DNA of 64,000 nucleotides from Flagellimonas meishanensis (GCF_019880545.1 NZ_JAINVW010000002.1:214853-278852); one strand, 5' to 3'; positions 16,135 through 25,847 are shown, counted from the stretch's first letter. Notes: generated by a model not told the origin, from the sequence alone. Made by a program: numbers and translations.

Positions 16135-17524
16135 AAAGATACTTGCCTTGGCCCTGATTGCGACTATCGGTACGCTCAGCGCCCAGGAGGATATAGCGGA
16201 AGCGTCACCGGTAAAGGACTCTACCCGGGCAACGACAAGGATAAAGTTGGATGGGATTGCCGCTGTGGTGGGTGACTATGTGATTCTCGAATCGGACATT
16301 GACAAAACCCTTATCGATCTTAGAAGCCAAGGTGCCTCTACCGAAGATATAACCCGTTGCGGCCTTTTGGGCAAGTTGATGGAAGACCGTCTATATGCCC
16401 ATCAAGCAGTGCAGGACAGTCTTTTGGTTTCCGATGATCAGGTGAACGCACAGAGCGATCGACAGATACAACAGCTTTCCCAGCAAATAGGTAGCATAGA
16501 GAAGATGCTCAAATATTATAAGAAACCGGATATTGAAAGCTTCAGACAAGAACTCTTCGAAATCAACAAACTGCGGATGCTATCCGAGAAAATGCAGAGC
16601 AAGATCGTGGAGGAAATTGAAGTGACTCCCGAAGAGGTTCGACAGTTTTTCAGCAAAATACCAGAAGATGAAAGACCAGTTTTTGGTTCAGAACTCGAAA
16701 TTGCACAGATTGTAAAACAGCCCACAGCCCCGGAAGAAGAGAAACAGAAGGCCATAGATAGGCTGAAACAGATAAAACAAGATGTTGAGGAAAACGATGC
16801 CAGTTTCAACGTTAAGGCCATATTGTATTCACAGGACCCAGGATCAAAATCCAAGGGCGGTTTTTATAGCATGACTCGGGAGACACCCTTTGTAAAAGAG
16901 TTCAAGGATGTTGCTTTTAGTCTTCAAGAAGGAGAGATTTCAGAACCTTTCGAGACCGATTTTGGATACCATATCATTTATATTGAAAAGATTCGTGGTC
17001 AGGAAGTGGACTTGAGACACATTCTTCTTATTCCAGAAATTCCACAGAGTGCCATTGATGCTGCAGTGAAAGAACTGGACAGCATTCGAGGGCAGGTTTT
17101 GGATGGCAAATACACGTTTGCCGAGGCCGCTTTGAATTTCTCGGACGAAAAAGAGACCAAATTCGACGGAGGTCTTCTTCGGAACCCCATCAATTTTGAT
17201 TCCCGCTTTGAGCTGACCAAGATGGACCCTACCCTCTACAATCAAGTGCGCAACCTCAAGGATGGTGAGATTTCCGGACCTATCCGGGAAGATGACCCAA
17301 GGGGAGGGGCGCCCAAGTTCAAAATCATGAAAATCTCCAACAGATTTGATGAGCACAAGGCGGATTTTGCAAAAGACTACCTAAAAATCCAAGAATTGGC
17401 GCTTCGTGAAAAACAGTTCAAGGCCATAAAGGAGTGGATGGACGATCATATAGACGATACCTATATCCATGTGAACACAGATAACAGGTATTGCAATTTT
17501 GCAAATGACTGGGTAAAGGAATAG
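16118..17524 (+). CDS. SurA-like periplasmic peptidylprolyl isomerase
   Basis: 468 residues from ATG 16118 (ATG 16127 is nearly as good). A signal peptide ends near TLSAQ. After the SurA N-terminal chaperone region (about 45-165, IAAVVGDYVILESDIDK) come two parvulin domains: one around 185-285 with SKSKGGFYSMTRETPFVKEF and GEISEPFETDFGYHII, and a second around 295-400 with RHILLIPEI, FDGGLL and DGEISGPI. It catalyses proline isomerisation and escorts outer membrane proteins. It overlaps the preceding lipoprotein gene and is 4 bp from moxR. Confidence 0.9.
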   Translation: MEKMNRKILALALIATIGTLSAQEDIAEASPVKDSTRATTRIKLDGIAAVVGDYVILESDIDKTLIDLRSQGASTEDITRCGLLGKLMEDRLYAHQAVQDSLLVSDDQVNAQSDRQIQQLSQQIGSIEKMLKYYKKPDIESFRQELFEINKLRMLSEKMQSKIVEEIEVTPEEVRQFFSKIPEDERPVFGSELEIAQIVKQPTAPEEEKQKAIDRLKQIKQDVEENDASFNVKAILYSQDPGSKSKGGFYSMTRETPFVKEFKDVAFSLQEGEISEPFETDFGYHIIYIEKIRGQEVDLRHILLIPEIPQSAIDAAVKELDSIRGQVLDGKYTFAEAALNFSDEKETKFDGGLLRNPINFDSRFELTKMDPTLYNQVRNLKDGEISGPIREDDPRGGAPKFKIMKISNRFDEHKADFAKDYLKIQELALREKQFKAIKEWMDDHIDDTYIHVNTDNRYCNFANDWVKE

Positions 17525-17528
17525 ATGC

Positions 17529-18482
17529 ATGTCAGACGTAGCAGCAGTAGAAAACCTTGTAAGTAAACACCAGACCCTAAAAAAGGAGATTGCCAAGGTA
17601 ATTGTAGGCCAAAACAAGGTAATCGAACAAATTTTGCTTTCCATTTACACCGGGGGGCACTCACTGTTGATTGGCGTACCGGGGCTTGCAAAGACCTTGA
17701 TGGTCAATACCATAGCCCATACCCTGGATTTGGACTTTAAAAGAATTCAGTTTACCCCCGATTTGATGCCCAGTGACATTTTGGGCAGCGAGGTATTGGA
17801 CCAAAATCGGAACTTCAAGTTCATAAAAGGGCCCATCTTTGCCAACATCATTTTGGCCGATGAAATCAACAGAACCCCTCCCAAAACGCAGGCGGCCCTT
17901 TTGGAGGCCATGCAGGAGCGGGCAGTGACCATTGCAGGCCAACGCTATCAACTTAGCATGCCCTATTTTGTGCTGGCCACCCAAAATCCGATAGAACAGG
18001 AAGGAACCTATCCCTTGCCCGAAGCACAATTGGATCGTTTCATGTTTGCCATCGAACTCAAATATCCTTCCATTGAAGAGGAGATACAGGTAGTGGAATC
18101 CACAACCACGGATGAAGAGATACAACTACAACCAAAGTTCAATGCGGACGAGATCATTGCCATCCAGCATTTGGTTCGAAGAATACCCGTCCCCCACAAT
18201 GTGGTGGACTATGCCGTCAGATTGGTGAACAGAACACGTCCAGGAACCGAAGGTTCTTCAGAATTTATCAATACCTATGTGGATTGGGGCGCTGGACCTC
18301 GGGCCTCACAAAGTTTGGTTCTTGGTGCCAAGGCCCATGCGGCCATTAATGGAAAGTTTTCTCCTGATATTGAAGATGTAAAAGCCGTCGCCCATGGCAT
18401 ATTGCGCCACAGGATCCTTAAAAACTACAAAGCGGAGGCGGAAGGAATCTCCACGGACGACATTATCACAAAGCTGTTGTAA
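17529..18482 (+). CDS. MoxR family AAA+ ATPase
   Basis: 317 residues. Walker A is GVPGLAKTL (about 40-50), Walker B IILADEINR, then the conserved PPKTQAALLEAMQE, sensor ATQNPIEQEGTYPLPEAQLDRF and a C-terminal lid domain. MoxR proteins act as chaperones that insert cofactors or mature partner complexes, normally with a VWA-domain protein; no VWA gene is adjacent here, since aconitase follows 100 bp on. Linkage to the SurA-like gene (4 bp) is common in Bacteroidota. Confidence 0.92.
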   Translation: MSDVAAVENLVSKHQTLKKEIAKVIVGQNKVIEQILLSIYTGGHSLLIGVPGLAKTLMVNTIAHTLDLDFKRIQFTPDLMPSDILGSEVLDQNRNFKFIKGPIFANIILADEINRTPPKTQAALLEAMQERAVTIAGQRYQLSMPYFVLATQNPIEQEGTYPLPEAQLDRFMFAIELKYPSIEEEIQVVESTTTDEEIQLQPKFNADEIIAIQHLVRRIPVPHNVVDYAVRLVNRTRPGTEGSSEFINTYVDWGAGPRASQSLVLGAKAHAAINGKFSPDIEDVKAVAHGILRHRILKNYKAEAEGISTDDIITKLL

Positions 18483-18583
18483 AACGTGAATAGCCCCGAC
18501 TTTTAAAGCAATTCTAATTCTTTATTTCGTCGGTATTTTACTAAATTTACCGAATTACTAAAATCTTAAAATTTAATTGCAGC

Positions 18584-20854
18584 ATGGCGTTTGACATTGA
18601 TATGATTAAGGGGGTTTACGCTACCATGGGAGAGCGTGTTGAAAGGGCCCGTGAACTGGTAGGTAGACCTTTGGCCTTGGCCGAAAAAATATTGTATTCG
18701 CATCTGTGGGAGGGAACACCGACACAATCATTTACCCGCGGGAAGGATTATGTTGATTTTGCCCCAGACAGAGTCGCATGTCAGGACGCCACCGCCCAGA
18801 TGGCCTTGCTGCAGTTTATGCATGCTGGAAAACCAAAAGTCGCTGTCCCTACTACTGTACACTGTGACCACCTTATTCAAGCAAAGGTGGGGGCAGAGGC
18901 AGATTTGAAAAGGGCCAATGAGAACAGCAATGAAGTTTTTGACTTTTTGGAATCCGTTTCCAACAAATATGGTATTGGATTTTGGAAACCAGGTGCGGGA
19001 ATCATCCATCAAGTGGTTCTTGAAAATTATGCTTTTCCCGGAGGAATGATGATAGGTACGGATTCGCATACCGTGAATGCCGGTGGTTTGGGCATGGTTG
19101 CCATAGGTGTTGGAGGTGCGGACGCCGTTGATGTTATGGCCGGAATGGCCTGGGAATTGAAGTTTCCAAAATTGATTGGGGTAAAACTGACCGGAAAACT
19201 TTCTGGATGGACCGCCCCAAAAGATGTAATCCTCAAAGTTGCTGATATCCTGACGGTAAAGGGAGGGACAGGCGCTATAATCGAATATTTCGGAGAAGGT
19301 GCCACATCCATGTCCTGCACCGGAAAAGGGACCATTTGCAATATGGGTGCTGAAGTGGGAGCTACCACCTCTACCTTTGGATATGATGAGTCCATGGACC
19401 GATATCTACGTGCAACTGGCAGGGCCGATGTGGCAGATGCCGCTTTGAAGGTTAAGGAACACCTTACCGCCGATCCTGAGGTATATGCCAATCCAGAGAA
19501 TTATTTTGATCAAGTTATTGAAATCGACCTGAACACTTTGGAACCTCATTTGAACGGTCCTTTTACACCGGATTTGGCCACCCCAATTTCAAAAATGGGC
19601 GAAGCCGCAAAAGAAAATGACTGGCCTATCAACGTGGAAGTTGGATTGATAGGATCGTGCACCAACTCATCCTATGAGGATATCTCACGTGCCGCTTCAC
19701 TAGCCAAACAGGTTTCGGACAAGAACTTGAAGACCAAATCAAAATTCACCATCACCCCGGGATCGGAACAGGTTCGGTACACTATAGAGCGTGATGGCTT
19801 CATCGATACTTTTAACAAAATTGGGGCTACCGTCTTTGCCAACGCCTGCGGACCATGCATCGGTATGTGGGACCGTTACGGTGACAAAGCGGCCAACGGA
19901 CCAAGAAATACCATTGTACATTCCTTTAACCGAAATTTTGCCAAACGTGCGGATGGAAACCCCAATACGCTGGCCTTTGTTGGTTCACCAGAGCTGGTAA
20001 CCGCCATTGCCATTGCAGGACGTCTGGATTTTAATCCATTGACAGACAAATTGATCAATGAGGATGGACAAGAAGTGATGTTGGATGAACCAAGGGGGTA
20101 TGAGCTTCCACCAAAGGGATTCGAGGTTGAGGATGCAGGTTTTATTCCCCCAAAGGAAGATGGAAGTGATGTAGAGGTTATCGTTTCCAAAGGCTCAGAG
20201 CGACTGCAGCTTTTGGATCCGTTTGAACCAATTAAAAATGAAAGTTTAAAGGGCATGAAATTGCTCATCAAGGCCTTTGGGAAGTGTACCACGGACCATA
20301 TTTCAATGGCAGGACCTTGGTTGCGCTACAGGGGCCACCTGGACAATATCGCCAACAACACACTGATTGGAGCGGTGAACGCTTTCAACAAAAAGACCAA
20401 TTTTGTAAAAAATCAGTTGACGGGGGAGTACGGCGGGGTGCCCGATACCCAGCGCGCATACAAAAAGGCTGGAATAAAGACAATCGTAGTGGGAGACCAC
20501 AACTACGGTGAAGGTTCTTCCAGGGAACATGCAGCCATGCAGCCAAGACATCTGGGCGTTGCTGCGGTTTTGGTAAAATCCTTTGCCCGGATACATGAAA
20601 CCAATCTGAAAAAACAGGGAATGCTGGCGCTCACCTTTGCCAATGAAAACGACTATGATCTGATCCAGGAAGACGATACCATTAATTTTGTCGATATTGA
20701 TTCGTTCGCCCCGGACAAACCCTTGACCTTGGAATTGGTGCATGCGGATGGCAGTAAGGATACCATCAAGGTGAACCATTCATACAACGATGCACAGATC
20801 AAATGGTTCAGGGAAGGTTCCGCACTGAACTTGATCAAAAAGGAAAATGCATAA
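18584..20854 (+). CDS. acn: aconitate hydratase, mitochondrial type
   Basis: 756 residues. It interconverts citrate and isocitrate in the TCA cycle with a [4Fe-4S] cluster. The cluster cysteines are in [14 protein letters not shown] and [14 protein letters not shown], and substrate residues in DSHTVNAGG and the C-terminal swivel domain [15 protein letters not shown]. The length and DSHT/GSCTNS context match the mitochondrial-type aconitases found in Bacteroidota rather than AcnA or AcnB of E. coli. It lies alone, about 100 bp after moxR, and ends in a strong terminator. Confidence 0.96.
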   Translation: MAFDIDMIKGVYATMGERVERARELVGRPLALAEKILYSHLWEGTPTQSFTRGKDYVDFAPDRVACQDATAQMALLQFMHAGKPKVAVPTTVHCDHLIQAKVGAEADLKRANENSNEVFDFLESVSNKYGIGFWKPGAGIIHQVVLENYAFPGGMMIGTDSHTVNAGGLGMVAIGVGGADAVDVMAGMAWELKFPKLIGVKLTGKLSGWTAPKDVILKVADILTVKGGTGAIIEYFGEGATSMSCTGKGTICNMGAEVGATTSTFGYDESMDRYLRATGRADVADAALKVKEHLTADPEVYANPENYFDQVIEIDLNTLEPHLNGPFTPDLATPISKMGEAAKENDWPINVEVGLIGSCTNSSYEDISRAASLAKQVSDKNLKTKSKFTITPGSEQVRYTIERDGFIDTFNKIGATVFANACGPCIGMWDRYGDKAANGPRNTIVHSFNRNFAKRADGNPNTLAFVGSPELVTAIAIAGRLDFNPLTDKLINEDGQEVMLDEPRGYELPPKGFEVEDAGFIPPKEDGSDVEVIVSKGSERLQLLDPFEPIKNESLKGMKLLIKAFGKCTTDHISMAGPWLRYRGHLDNIANNTLIGAVNAFNKKTNFVKNQLTGEYGGVPDTQRAYKKAGIKTIVVGDHNYGEGSSREHAAMQPRHLGVAAVLVKSFARIHETNLKKQGMLALTFANENDYDLIQEDDTINFVDIDSFAPDKPLTLELVHADGSKDTIKVNHSYNDAQIKWFREGSALNLIKKENA

Positions 20855-20876
20855 TCAGAAACAAAATCAAAGCAAG

Positions 20877-20904
20877 AACTCCTGATTACGATCAGGAGTT
20901 TTTG
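20877..20904 (+). terminator. rho-independent terminator after aconitase
   Basis: Perfect 10-bp stem AACTCCTGAT / ATCAGGAGTT with loop TACG, followed by TTTTGATTT. Confidence 0.88.
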
Positions 20905-20926
20905 ATTTGTCCAAACCCAACATAAA

Positions 20927-21487
20927 ATGAAAATCAGTAAAAAGACGGTCCTAAACATCCTTTTGATTCTTTTTGTGCTTTCATTTTTTGTGACCCCATT
21001 GGGATACTATGGCAAAATAGCCCTGAACCGGTTGTTTTCGTTTTCACCATCGATCATTGAAACATCGCAAAGAGACCGGATAATGGATTACGATTGGAAA
21101 CTAAAGGACGCTGATTGGAATTTCTTCAATTTTGAAAAGTCCAAGGGCAATGTGGTCTTCATCAATCTTTGGGCATCTTGGCGACTACCCTGTGAAGCCG
21201 AATTGGCCAGTATTCAAGAGCTCTATGATCAATACAAGGGCAAGATTGACTTTTACATCATCACCAATGAAAATAGACCTCCGGTGGAGGAATTCATGGA
21301 AAAACACGAGTTCACCTTTCCAGTGACCTATTTGATCATTGGAGAAAAAATGCCCATCGACCCTGATAAGGTACCATCCTCGTATCTTATTGATAAACAA
21401 GGGAATATTGTTGTCGATAAAGAAGGTATAGCAGATTGGAGCAATGCGAAGGTCTATGATTTAATTGACGACCTTTTGGCCGAATGA
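20927..21487 (+). CDS. TlpA-like thioredoxin-fold protein with altered active site
   Basis: 186 residues: an N-terminal membrane anchor (about 8-28), then a periplasmic thioredoxin fold of the AhpC/TSA-Redoxin kind. The usual WCxxC is W85-R86-L87-P88-C89 here: the first, nucleophilic cysteine is Arg, while the resolving Cys89 remains. The cis-Pro region is present (KVPSSYLIDKQGNIV). It therefore cannot form the intramolecular disulfide and is probably not a normal oxidoreductase; a mixed-disulfide or binding role is possible. It is followed 3 bp later by a paralogue with an intact WCPPC. Confidence 0.85.
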   Translation: MKISKKTVLNILLILFVLSFFVTPLGYYGKIALNRLFSFSPSIIETSQRDRIMDYDWKLKDADWNFFNFEKSKGNVVFINLWASWRLPCEAELASIQELYDQYKGKIDFYIITNENRPPVEEFMEKHEFTFPVTYLIIGEKMPIDPDKVPSSYLIDKQGNIVVDKEGIADWSNAKVYDLIDDLLAE

Positions 21488-21490
21488 CCC

Positions 21491-22052
21491 ATGAAATTAT
21501 CCAAAGAGCAGATAGGCAATGGCATCTGGATTTTGGTCATAGTCCTCATTATTTTCACTCCCATAGGTTTCCACATGAAGGTTTTGGTAAACAAAATTAT
21601 CGCGGGAAGCGCATCAACGGTACCTTTGGATGAGCAACAATCCTTGAAAAACTATAACTGGGAGCTTATTGACCTGAAGGGGAATGGGTATAATTTTGAA
21701 TCAACGAAAGGGAAGGTGGTAGTGTTGAACTTTTGGGCAACCTGGTGTCCGCCCTGTGTGGCAGAGCTTCCAAGTCTGGATAAATTGTATGCGGATTATG
21801 GGGGGTCAGGTGGCATTTATCTTTGTTGCCAACGATAAAACGGACCGGGTAACTGCTTTTATGGAGAAGAAAGGGTACAATTTGCCAATCTACTTTCAGA
21901 TGACCAAGGCCCCAAACCAGTTTGAACATTCCAGCATACCCACTACTTATATTTTGGGCAAATCGGGTAGAATTGTGGTGGATGAAAGTGGTGCCGCCAA
22001 TTGGAATTCATCGGCCACACGGATGTTATTGGACAGTCTTTTGCGTGAATAG
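21491..22052 (+). pseudogene. TlpA/ResA-like thioredoxin, interrupted by a frameshift in a G tract
   Basis: The first frame runs 21491-21838 and encodes a membrane anchor (about 10-28) and [25 protein letters not shown] with intact Cys86 and Cys89. The tract of six G at 21800-21805 then shifts the frame to an early stop. With five G the reading continues as [14 protein letters not shown] through IPTTYILGKSGRIVVD to the stop at 22050-22052, giving a normal ~186-residue paralogue of the upstream gene. Either a real inactivating (or phase-variable) indel or a sequencing error in the homopolymer. It would be a cytochrome/thiol-disulfide reductase-like periplasmic protein. Confidence 0.85.
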
Positions 22053-22059
22053 GGCTATC

Positions 22060-22512
22060 TCACCTTTTCTTGAAATATTTAAAGGGAACAAGCAACATTC
22101 CAAAACATTCACCCTCTTCTTTCCCCAAATGCTTATGATGGATTTTATGGGCCCTTCGTATTCCACGGGCATACCAGTTATCCGCATTTCTAAACAGCTT
22201 GAACCTTTGGTGAATAAAAATATCATGGACCATGAAATAGGCAATGCCATAGGCCAAAATACCAAAACCTAAAGGCCATCCGTACCAAAACCAAGTATAA
22301 TTTCCCAAAAAGAATAAGGTCATGCTCACCACGGCATAAAAAATGAAGAACGCATCGTTCCTTTCAAACCATGAATCGTGGTCTTTCCGGTGGTGGTCCC
22401 TGTGAAGGCTCCACAAAAAACCGTGCATCACGTATTTATGGGTAAACCAGGCCATGAATTCCATAAAGCAAAAGGTGGCAAGGAAAATGAGTATCCAAAG
22501 TGCTATGATCAT
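22060..22512 (-). CDS. crtZ: beta-carotene hydroxylase CrtZ
   Basis: 150 residues, four hydrophobic segments and the histidine clusters of the fatty acid hydroxylase superfamily: HKYVMHG, HRDHHRKDHD, HDIFIHQRF and HKIHHKHLG. These bind two irons. CrtZ hydroxylates both ionone rings of beta-carotene to give zeaxanthin. Its ATG directly follows the crtB stop codon, so it is the last gene of the merR-crtI-crtB-crtZ operon. It converges with the frameshifted thioredoxin gene (7 bp). Confidence 0.93.
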   Translation of the reverse strand: MIIALWILIFLATFCFMEFMAWFTHKYVMHGFLWSLHRDHHRKDHDSWFERNDAFFIFYAVVSMTLFFLGNYTWFWYGWPLGFGILAYGIAYFMVHDIFIHQRFKLFRNADNWYARGIRRAHKIHHKHLGKEEGECFGMLLVPFKYFKKR

Positions 22513-23352
22513 TTATACGAGTTGTAATTTATAATTGAGGTATGAGTGCGCCAACAATCCAAATTTTTGGTAGTTGGACACCCTGATCCGTTTGTTCTTT
22601 ATTTCGAGTGGGGGAGTGCTCTGTAACTTTTGCAGCAGTTTTTTATAATAGCGATATGCTGTGTATACCCCAAACTTGGCTTGGTCTGGCAATTTGGCTA
22701 TTCCAGAGAACCCCAGGGCAAAGTCTGCCTTTATTTCATCCACTATCCTTTTTTTGGAACTTTCGTCCAATTGGGTCAAATCGATATTTGGGAAATAGGT
22801 CCTGTTCAACTGTTCATAATCCGATTTTAGATCACGCAAAAAATTCACTTTTTGAAAAGCTGAACCGAGGGCCATGGCCGATTCCTTCAATTCTTCATAG
22901 TTTTTCTTGTCACCATCCACAAAAACACAAAGGCACATGAGTCCCACCACATCGGCAGATCCATAAATATATTCCTTGTACTCTTCGTAGGTGTTGTATT
23001 CCTTTTTGGTCAGGTCCATCCGCATGCTTTTCATAAAGGCTTCAACCAAATGATGGGGAATCCCAAATTTATGGTAGGTATGCTGAAATGAGTTTAGGAT
23101 TGGGTTCAGACTTATTTTCTTTTCTAGGGCATCTTCCAGGTCTTTTTCAAATTTGTTGAACAATGTTTCCTTGTCATAATCATGGAAGGTATCCACAATT
23201 TCATCCGCAAACCGGACGAACCCATAAATATTGTAGATGTGTGAACGGATTGGGGCGGCCAGCATTTTGGTCGCAAGCGAAAAAGATGTGCTGTACGATT
23301 TGGTCACGAGCTTGCTGCAGCTGTAGGAAACGTGGTCAAAAAGAGTTTTCAT
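22513..23352 (-). CDS. crtB: phytoene synthase CrtB
   Basis: 279 residues of the squalene/phytoene synthase family. Both Mg2+-diphosphate-binding Asp clusters are seen: RFADEIVDTFHD (about 47-58, DxxxD) and the second around LRDLKSDYEQLNRTYFP. It joins two geranylgeranyl diphosphates into phytoene, the first committed step of carotenoid synthesis. It starts 4 bp after the crtI stop and abuts crtZ. Confidence 0.94.
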   Translation of the reverse strand: MKTLFDHVSYSCSKLVTKSYSTSFSLATKMLAAPIRSHIYNIYGFVRFADEIVDTFHDYDKETLFNKFEKDLEDALEKKISLNPILNSFQHTYHKFGIPHHLVEAFMKSMRMDLTKKEYNTYEEYKEYIYGSADVVGLMCLCVFVDGDKKNYEELKESAMALGSAFQKVNFLRDLKSDYEQLNRTYFPNIDLTQLDESSKKRIVDEIKADFALGFSGIAKLPDQAKFGVYTAYRYYKKLLQKLQSTPPLEIKNKRIRVSNYQKFGLLAHSYLNYKLQLV

Positions 23353-23356
23353 GGTC

Positions 23357-24811
23357 TTACTTAGTTTTAATGATCAAGTCAGACACCAACTTACCAGAAA
23401 TCAATGATGGGGGAACCCCTGGACCTGGAACTGTCAACTGCCCTGTAAAAAACAGATTTCTTACTTTATCACTTCTAAGGTTGGGGCGCAAAAAAGCTGT
23501 TTGCCTTAGCGTATTTGCCATGCCATAGGCATTGCCTTTGTATGAATTGTATTGTTCCACAAAATCATTTACACAAAAGCTCTCCTTAAAAATAATGGAT
23601 TTTTTGACAGCTTGCCGCGTTCTTTGCTCAAATCTGTCCATAATAATGTCAAAATATTGCTCCCGGAACTCTAGTGTGTCCTCTAGACCTGGAGCGATTG
23701 GCACCAGAAAAAACCCTGTCTCACAATCTTTTGGTGCCATGGATACATCCGTTACCGAGGGAAAATTGGCATAAAAAAGCGGGTCGCTTGGCCATTGGGG
23801 ATCATCATAGATTTCTTGGGCATGCTTTTCAAAATCAGTATCGAAAAACAAATTGTGATGTTCAATGTTCTCGAGCTTTTTGTTGAATCCGATATAGAAA
23901 AGCAGGCAGGAAGGCGCATAGACCTTTTTGGCCCAATAGGATTCTGGGTATTGCCTGTGCTCCTTGTTGAGCAAGGTTTCGGAGTGATGGTAGTCCGCGC
24001 CGCTTACCACATAATCGGCCCTGTGGTCCTTACCGTTACTTTGAATGCCCACCACGGTGTTGTCATCGACCAAAATTTTTGAGACTGGACTGTTGGTGTT
24101 GATTTTAACCCCAAATTCCTCAGCTACGCTTTTCATGGCCTTGATGATCTCATACATGCCTCCCTTTGGATGCCAGGTTCCCAGACCAAAATCAGCAAAG
24201 TTCATGAAGTTATAGAATGCTGGGGTTTTACTTGGTTTGGCACCAAGAAACAACACGGGAAACTCCAAAGTTGAGACCAGTTTTGGATTTTTGAATCTTT
24301 TTCGCACCTCTTGGCTTATGGTCTTAAAGAATTGATCCACGCGCAGCACGGTTTCCTTTGTTACCAGTTCCAATGGAGAGAGTCCGGGTCGGAGGACCAC
24401 CTTGTTTATGGCGATATCATAATTCTCCTGGGCCTTTCCAATAAAATGCCTTAAATGTTTGGCACTGCCCGACTCAATACGTTCAAACTCCTCGCAAATC
24501 TTGTCCAAACTATCACCAACGGTTATGATCTCATCTTTAAAAAAGATTTGGTACGCGGGGTCCAATTTGTCCAATTGATAGTAATCGGAGGTTTTTCTTC
24601 CAAAATCACAAAAGAACTTTTCAAAGATATCGGGCATCCAATACCAGCTCGGACCAATATCAAATGTGAAGCCTTCCTTTATCAATTGTCTGGCCCTTCC
24701 GCCAACGGTGCCGTTTTTTTCAAAAATCTCAACCGCATATCCAGCTTTTGCCAGATAGCAAGCAGCTGAAAGCGATGAAAAACCGGAACCGATTACAATA
24801 ATCTTTTTCAT
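23357..24811 (-). CDS. crtI: phytoene desaturase CrtI
   Basis: 484 residues. The N-terminal FAD-binding motif is VIGSGFSSLSAACYLAKAGYAVEIFEKN (GxGxxxxxx...E), and the C-terminal bacterial-type phytoene dehydrogenase signature is FFTGQLTVPGPGVPPSLISGKLVSDLI. It introduces double bonds into phytoene to yield lycopene. The ATG overlaps the stop of the upstream merR gene by one base, so the regulator and pathway genes are one transcription unit. No lycopene cyclase follows in this cluster. Confidence 0.95.
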   Translation of the reverse strand: MKKIIVIGSGFSSLSAACYLAKAGYAVEIFEKNGTVGGRARQLIKEGFTFDIGPSWYWMPDIFEKFFCDFGRKTSDYYQLDKLDPAYQIFFKDEIITVGDSLDKICEEFERIESGSAKHLRHFIGKAQENYDIAINKVVLRPGLSPLELVTKETVLRVDQFFKTISQEVRKRFKNPKLVSTLEFPVLFLGAKPSKTPAFYNFMNFADFGLGTWHPKGGMYEIIKAMKSVAEEFGVKINTNSPVSKILVDDNTVVGIQSNGKDHRADYVVSGADYHHSETLLNKEHRQYPESYWAKKVYAPSCLLFYIGFNKKLENIEHHNLFFDTDFEKHAQEIYDDPQWPSDPLFYANFPSVTDVSMAPKDCETGFFLVPIAPGLEDTLEFREQYFDIIMDRFEQRTRQAVKKSIIFKESFCVNDFVEQYNSYKGNAYGMANTLRQTAFLRPNLRSDKVRNLFFTGQLTVPGPGVPPSLISGKLVSDLIIKTK

Positions 24812-25731
24812 TAGGATGCAGTGCCCAGTAGAATGGAGTCCATCAGTTGCTCAATGGAGTTGAATGTTTTTATGTTTTCCGGAAGGTCATCTTTCACCAC
24901 ATATTGTATTTGGTGGCCCAAGACGTATAGTTTGCACCTGCCCAACGGGCTTAGTGCTTTTGTAAACTGATCAAAGTAGTTGTTCAGCTCGTCCTTGGTT
25001 GGGGAAACGGTGAAATACGAAATGAAATGCACATTGTCGTAATATTTCAAAAGATCGACCAAGCTTTCTATCGGCATGGTCTGCCCAAGATACACTGTTT
25101 TGTAACCATGCAGGGCAATCTCATAGTTGACATATAAAAGTCCAATTTCGTGGATTTCGTTTTCCGGCAAAAAAAGCACAAATACCTTATCCTTTTTGGT
25201 TGGCTCCAGCACCTGTAGCTTTTCGGTATTGATATATATTTTTTGTTTGATCAAATTGGTTATGAAGTGCTCATGGGCTGGGCTTATGGTATCGGTTTGC
25301 CAGAGCAGGCCAAGTTCATTCAAAAGCGGTATGAAAATCTCGTTGAAAATCTCTCGGAACGACCTTTCGGACAACAGGCTGGTGTATGTATTGAAAAAAA
25401 GATTCTGGTCAAAATTGACCATGGCAAGTTTAAAAGCATTTATAGCATGGCTCTTTTTACTGTTGTTGGCAACAATTTCCCGAACCATGACAGGAATCTG
25501 GGGCTCTTCCAATTTAGCGATCTTCGATATTTTGTAGCCGCTGTTATAAAGTAAGGTAACGTTCAATAGCTTTTGAAGATTAGCTAAATCGTAGGTCCTT
25601 ATGTTGGTCTCCGTTCTTTCGGGGGAAAACAGGTCGTATCTTTTTTCCCAAATTCTTATTGTGTGGGCCTTAATGCCAGAAAGATTTTCAAGATCACGGA
25701 TACTGAAGGATTTCTTAACGTTGTTCATCAT
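24811..25731 (-). CDS. MerR-type regulator with cobalamin-binding domain (CarH/LitR-like)
   Basis: 306 residues. The N-terminal MerR winged helix (about 7-75) reads FSIRDLENLSGIKAHTIRIWEKRY. The C-terminal part has a helical B12-cap domain with Trp144-x9-Glu154-His155 and a Rossmann B12-binding domain with Glu192-x-His194-x-x-Gly197, the motifs of light-sensing CarH/LitR proteins that hold adenosylcobalamin above the domain and coordinate cobalt through the His. The residue after Trp144 is Gln, where Thermus CarH has the upper His ligand used in the light state. Leads the crt operon and probably represses it in the dark. Confidence 0.88.
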   Translation of the reverse strand: MMNNVKKSFSIRDLENLSGIKAHTIRIWEKRYDLFSPERTETNIRTYDLANLQKLLNVTLLYNSGYKISKIAKLEEPQIPVMVREIVANNSKKSHAINAFKLAMVNFDQNLFFNTYTSLLSERSFREIFNEIFIPLLNELGLLWQTDTISPAHEHFITNLIKQKIYINTEKLQVLEPTKKDKVFVLFLPENEIHEIGLLYVNYEIALHGYKTVYLGQTMPIESLVDLLKYYDNVHFISYFTVSPTKDELNNYFDQFTKALSPLGRCKLYVLGHQIQYVVKDDLPENIKTFNSIEQLMDSILLGTAS

Positions 25732-25741
25732 TTTGCATATA

Positions 25742-25771
25742 AACGTTAAACAAATTTACACTTTTAACGTT
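25742..25771 (-). promoter_or_regulatory. promoter and palindromic operator for merR-crtIBZ
   Basis: The minus-strand -7 box TAAATTTG (25751-25758) lies between two inverted arms, AACGTTAAA at 25742-25750 and TTTAACGTT at 25763-25771 (12-bp spacer). Each arm contains the palindrome AACGTT. A dimer or tetramer bound here would cover the promoter, as expected for autoregulation by the MerR protein. Confidence 0.6.
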
Positions 25772-25847
25772 CACGACCTAATGATTGTCTAAAAAATTAT
25801 TCAAGATTTAAGAAGGGAAGACAGGATTGAGGGACAAAATCAATTCC

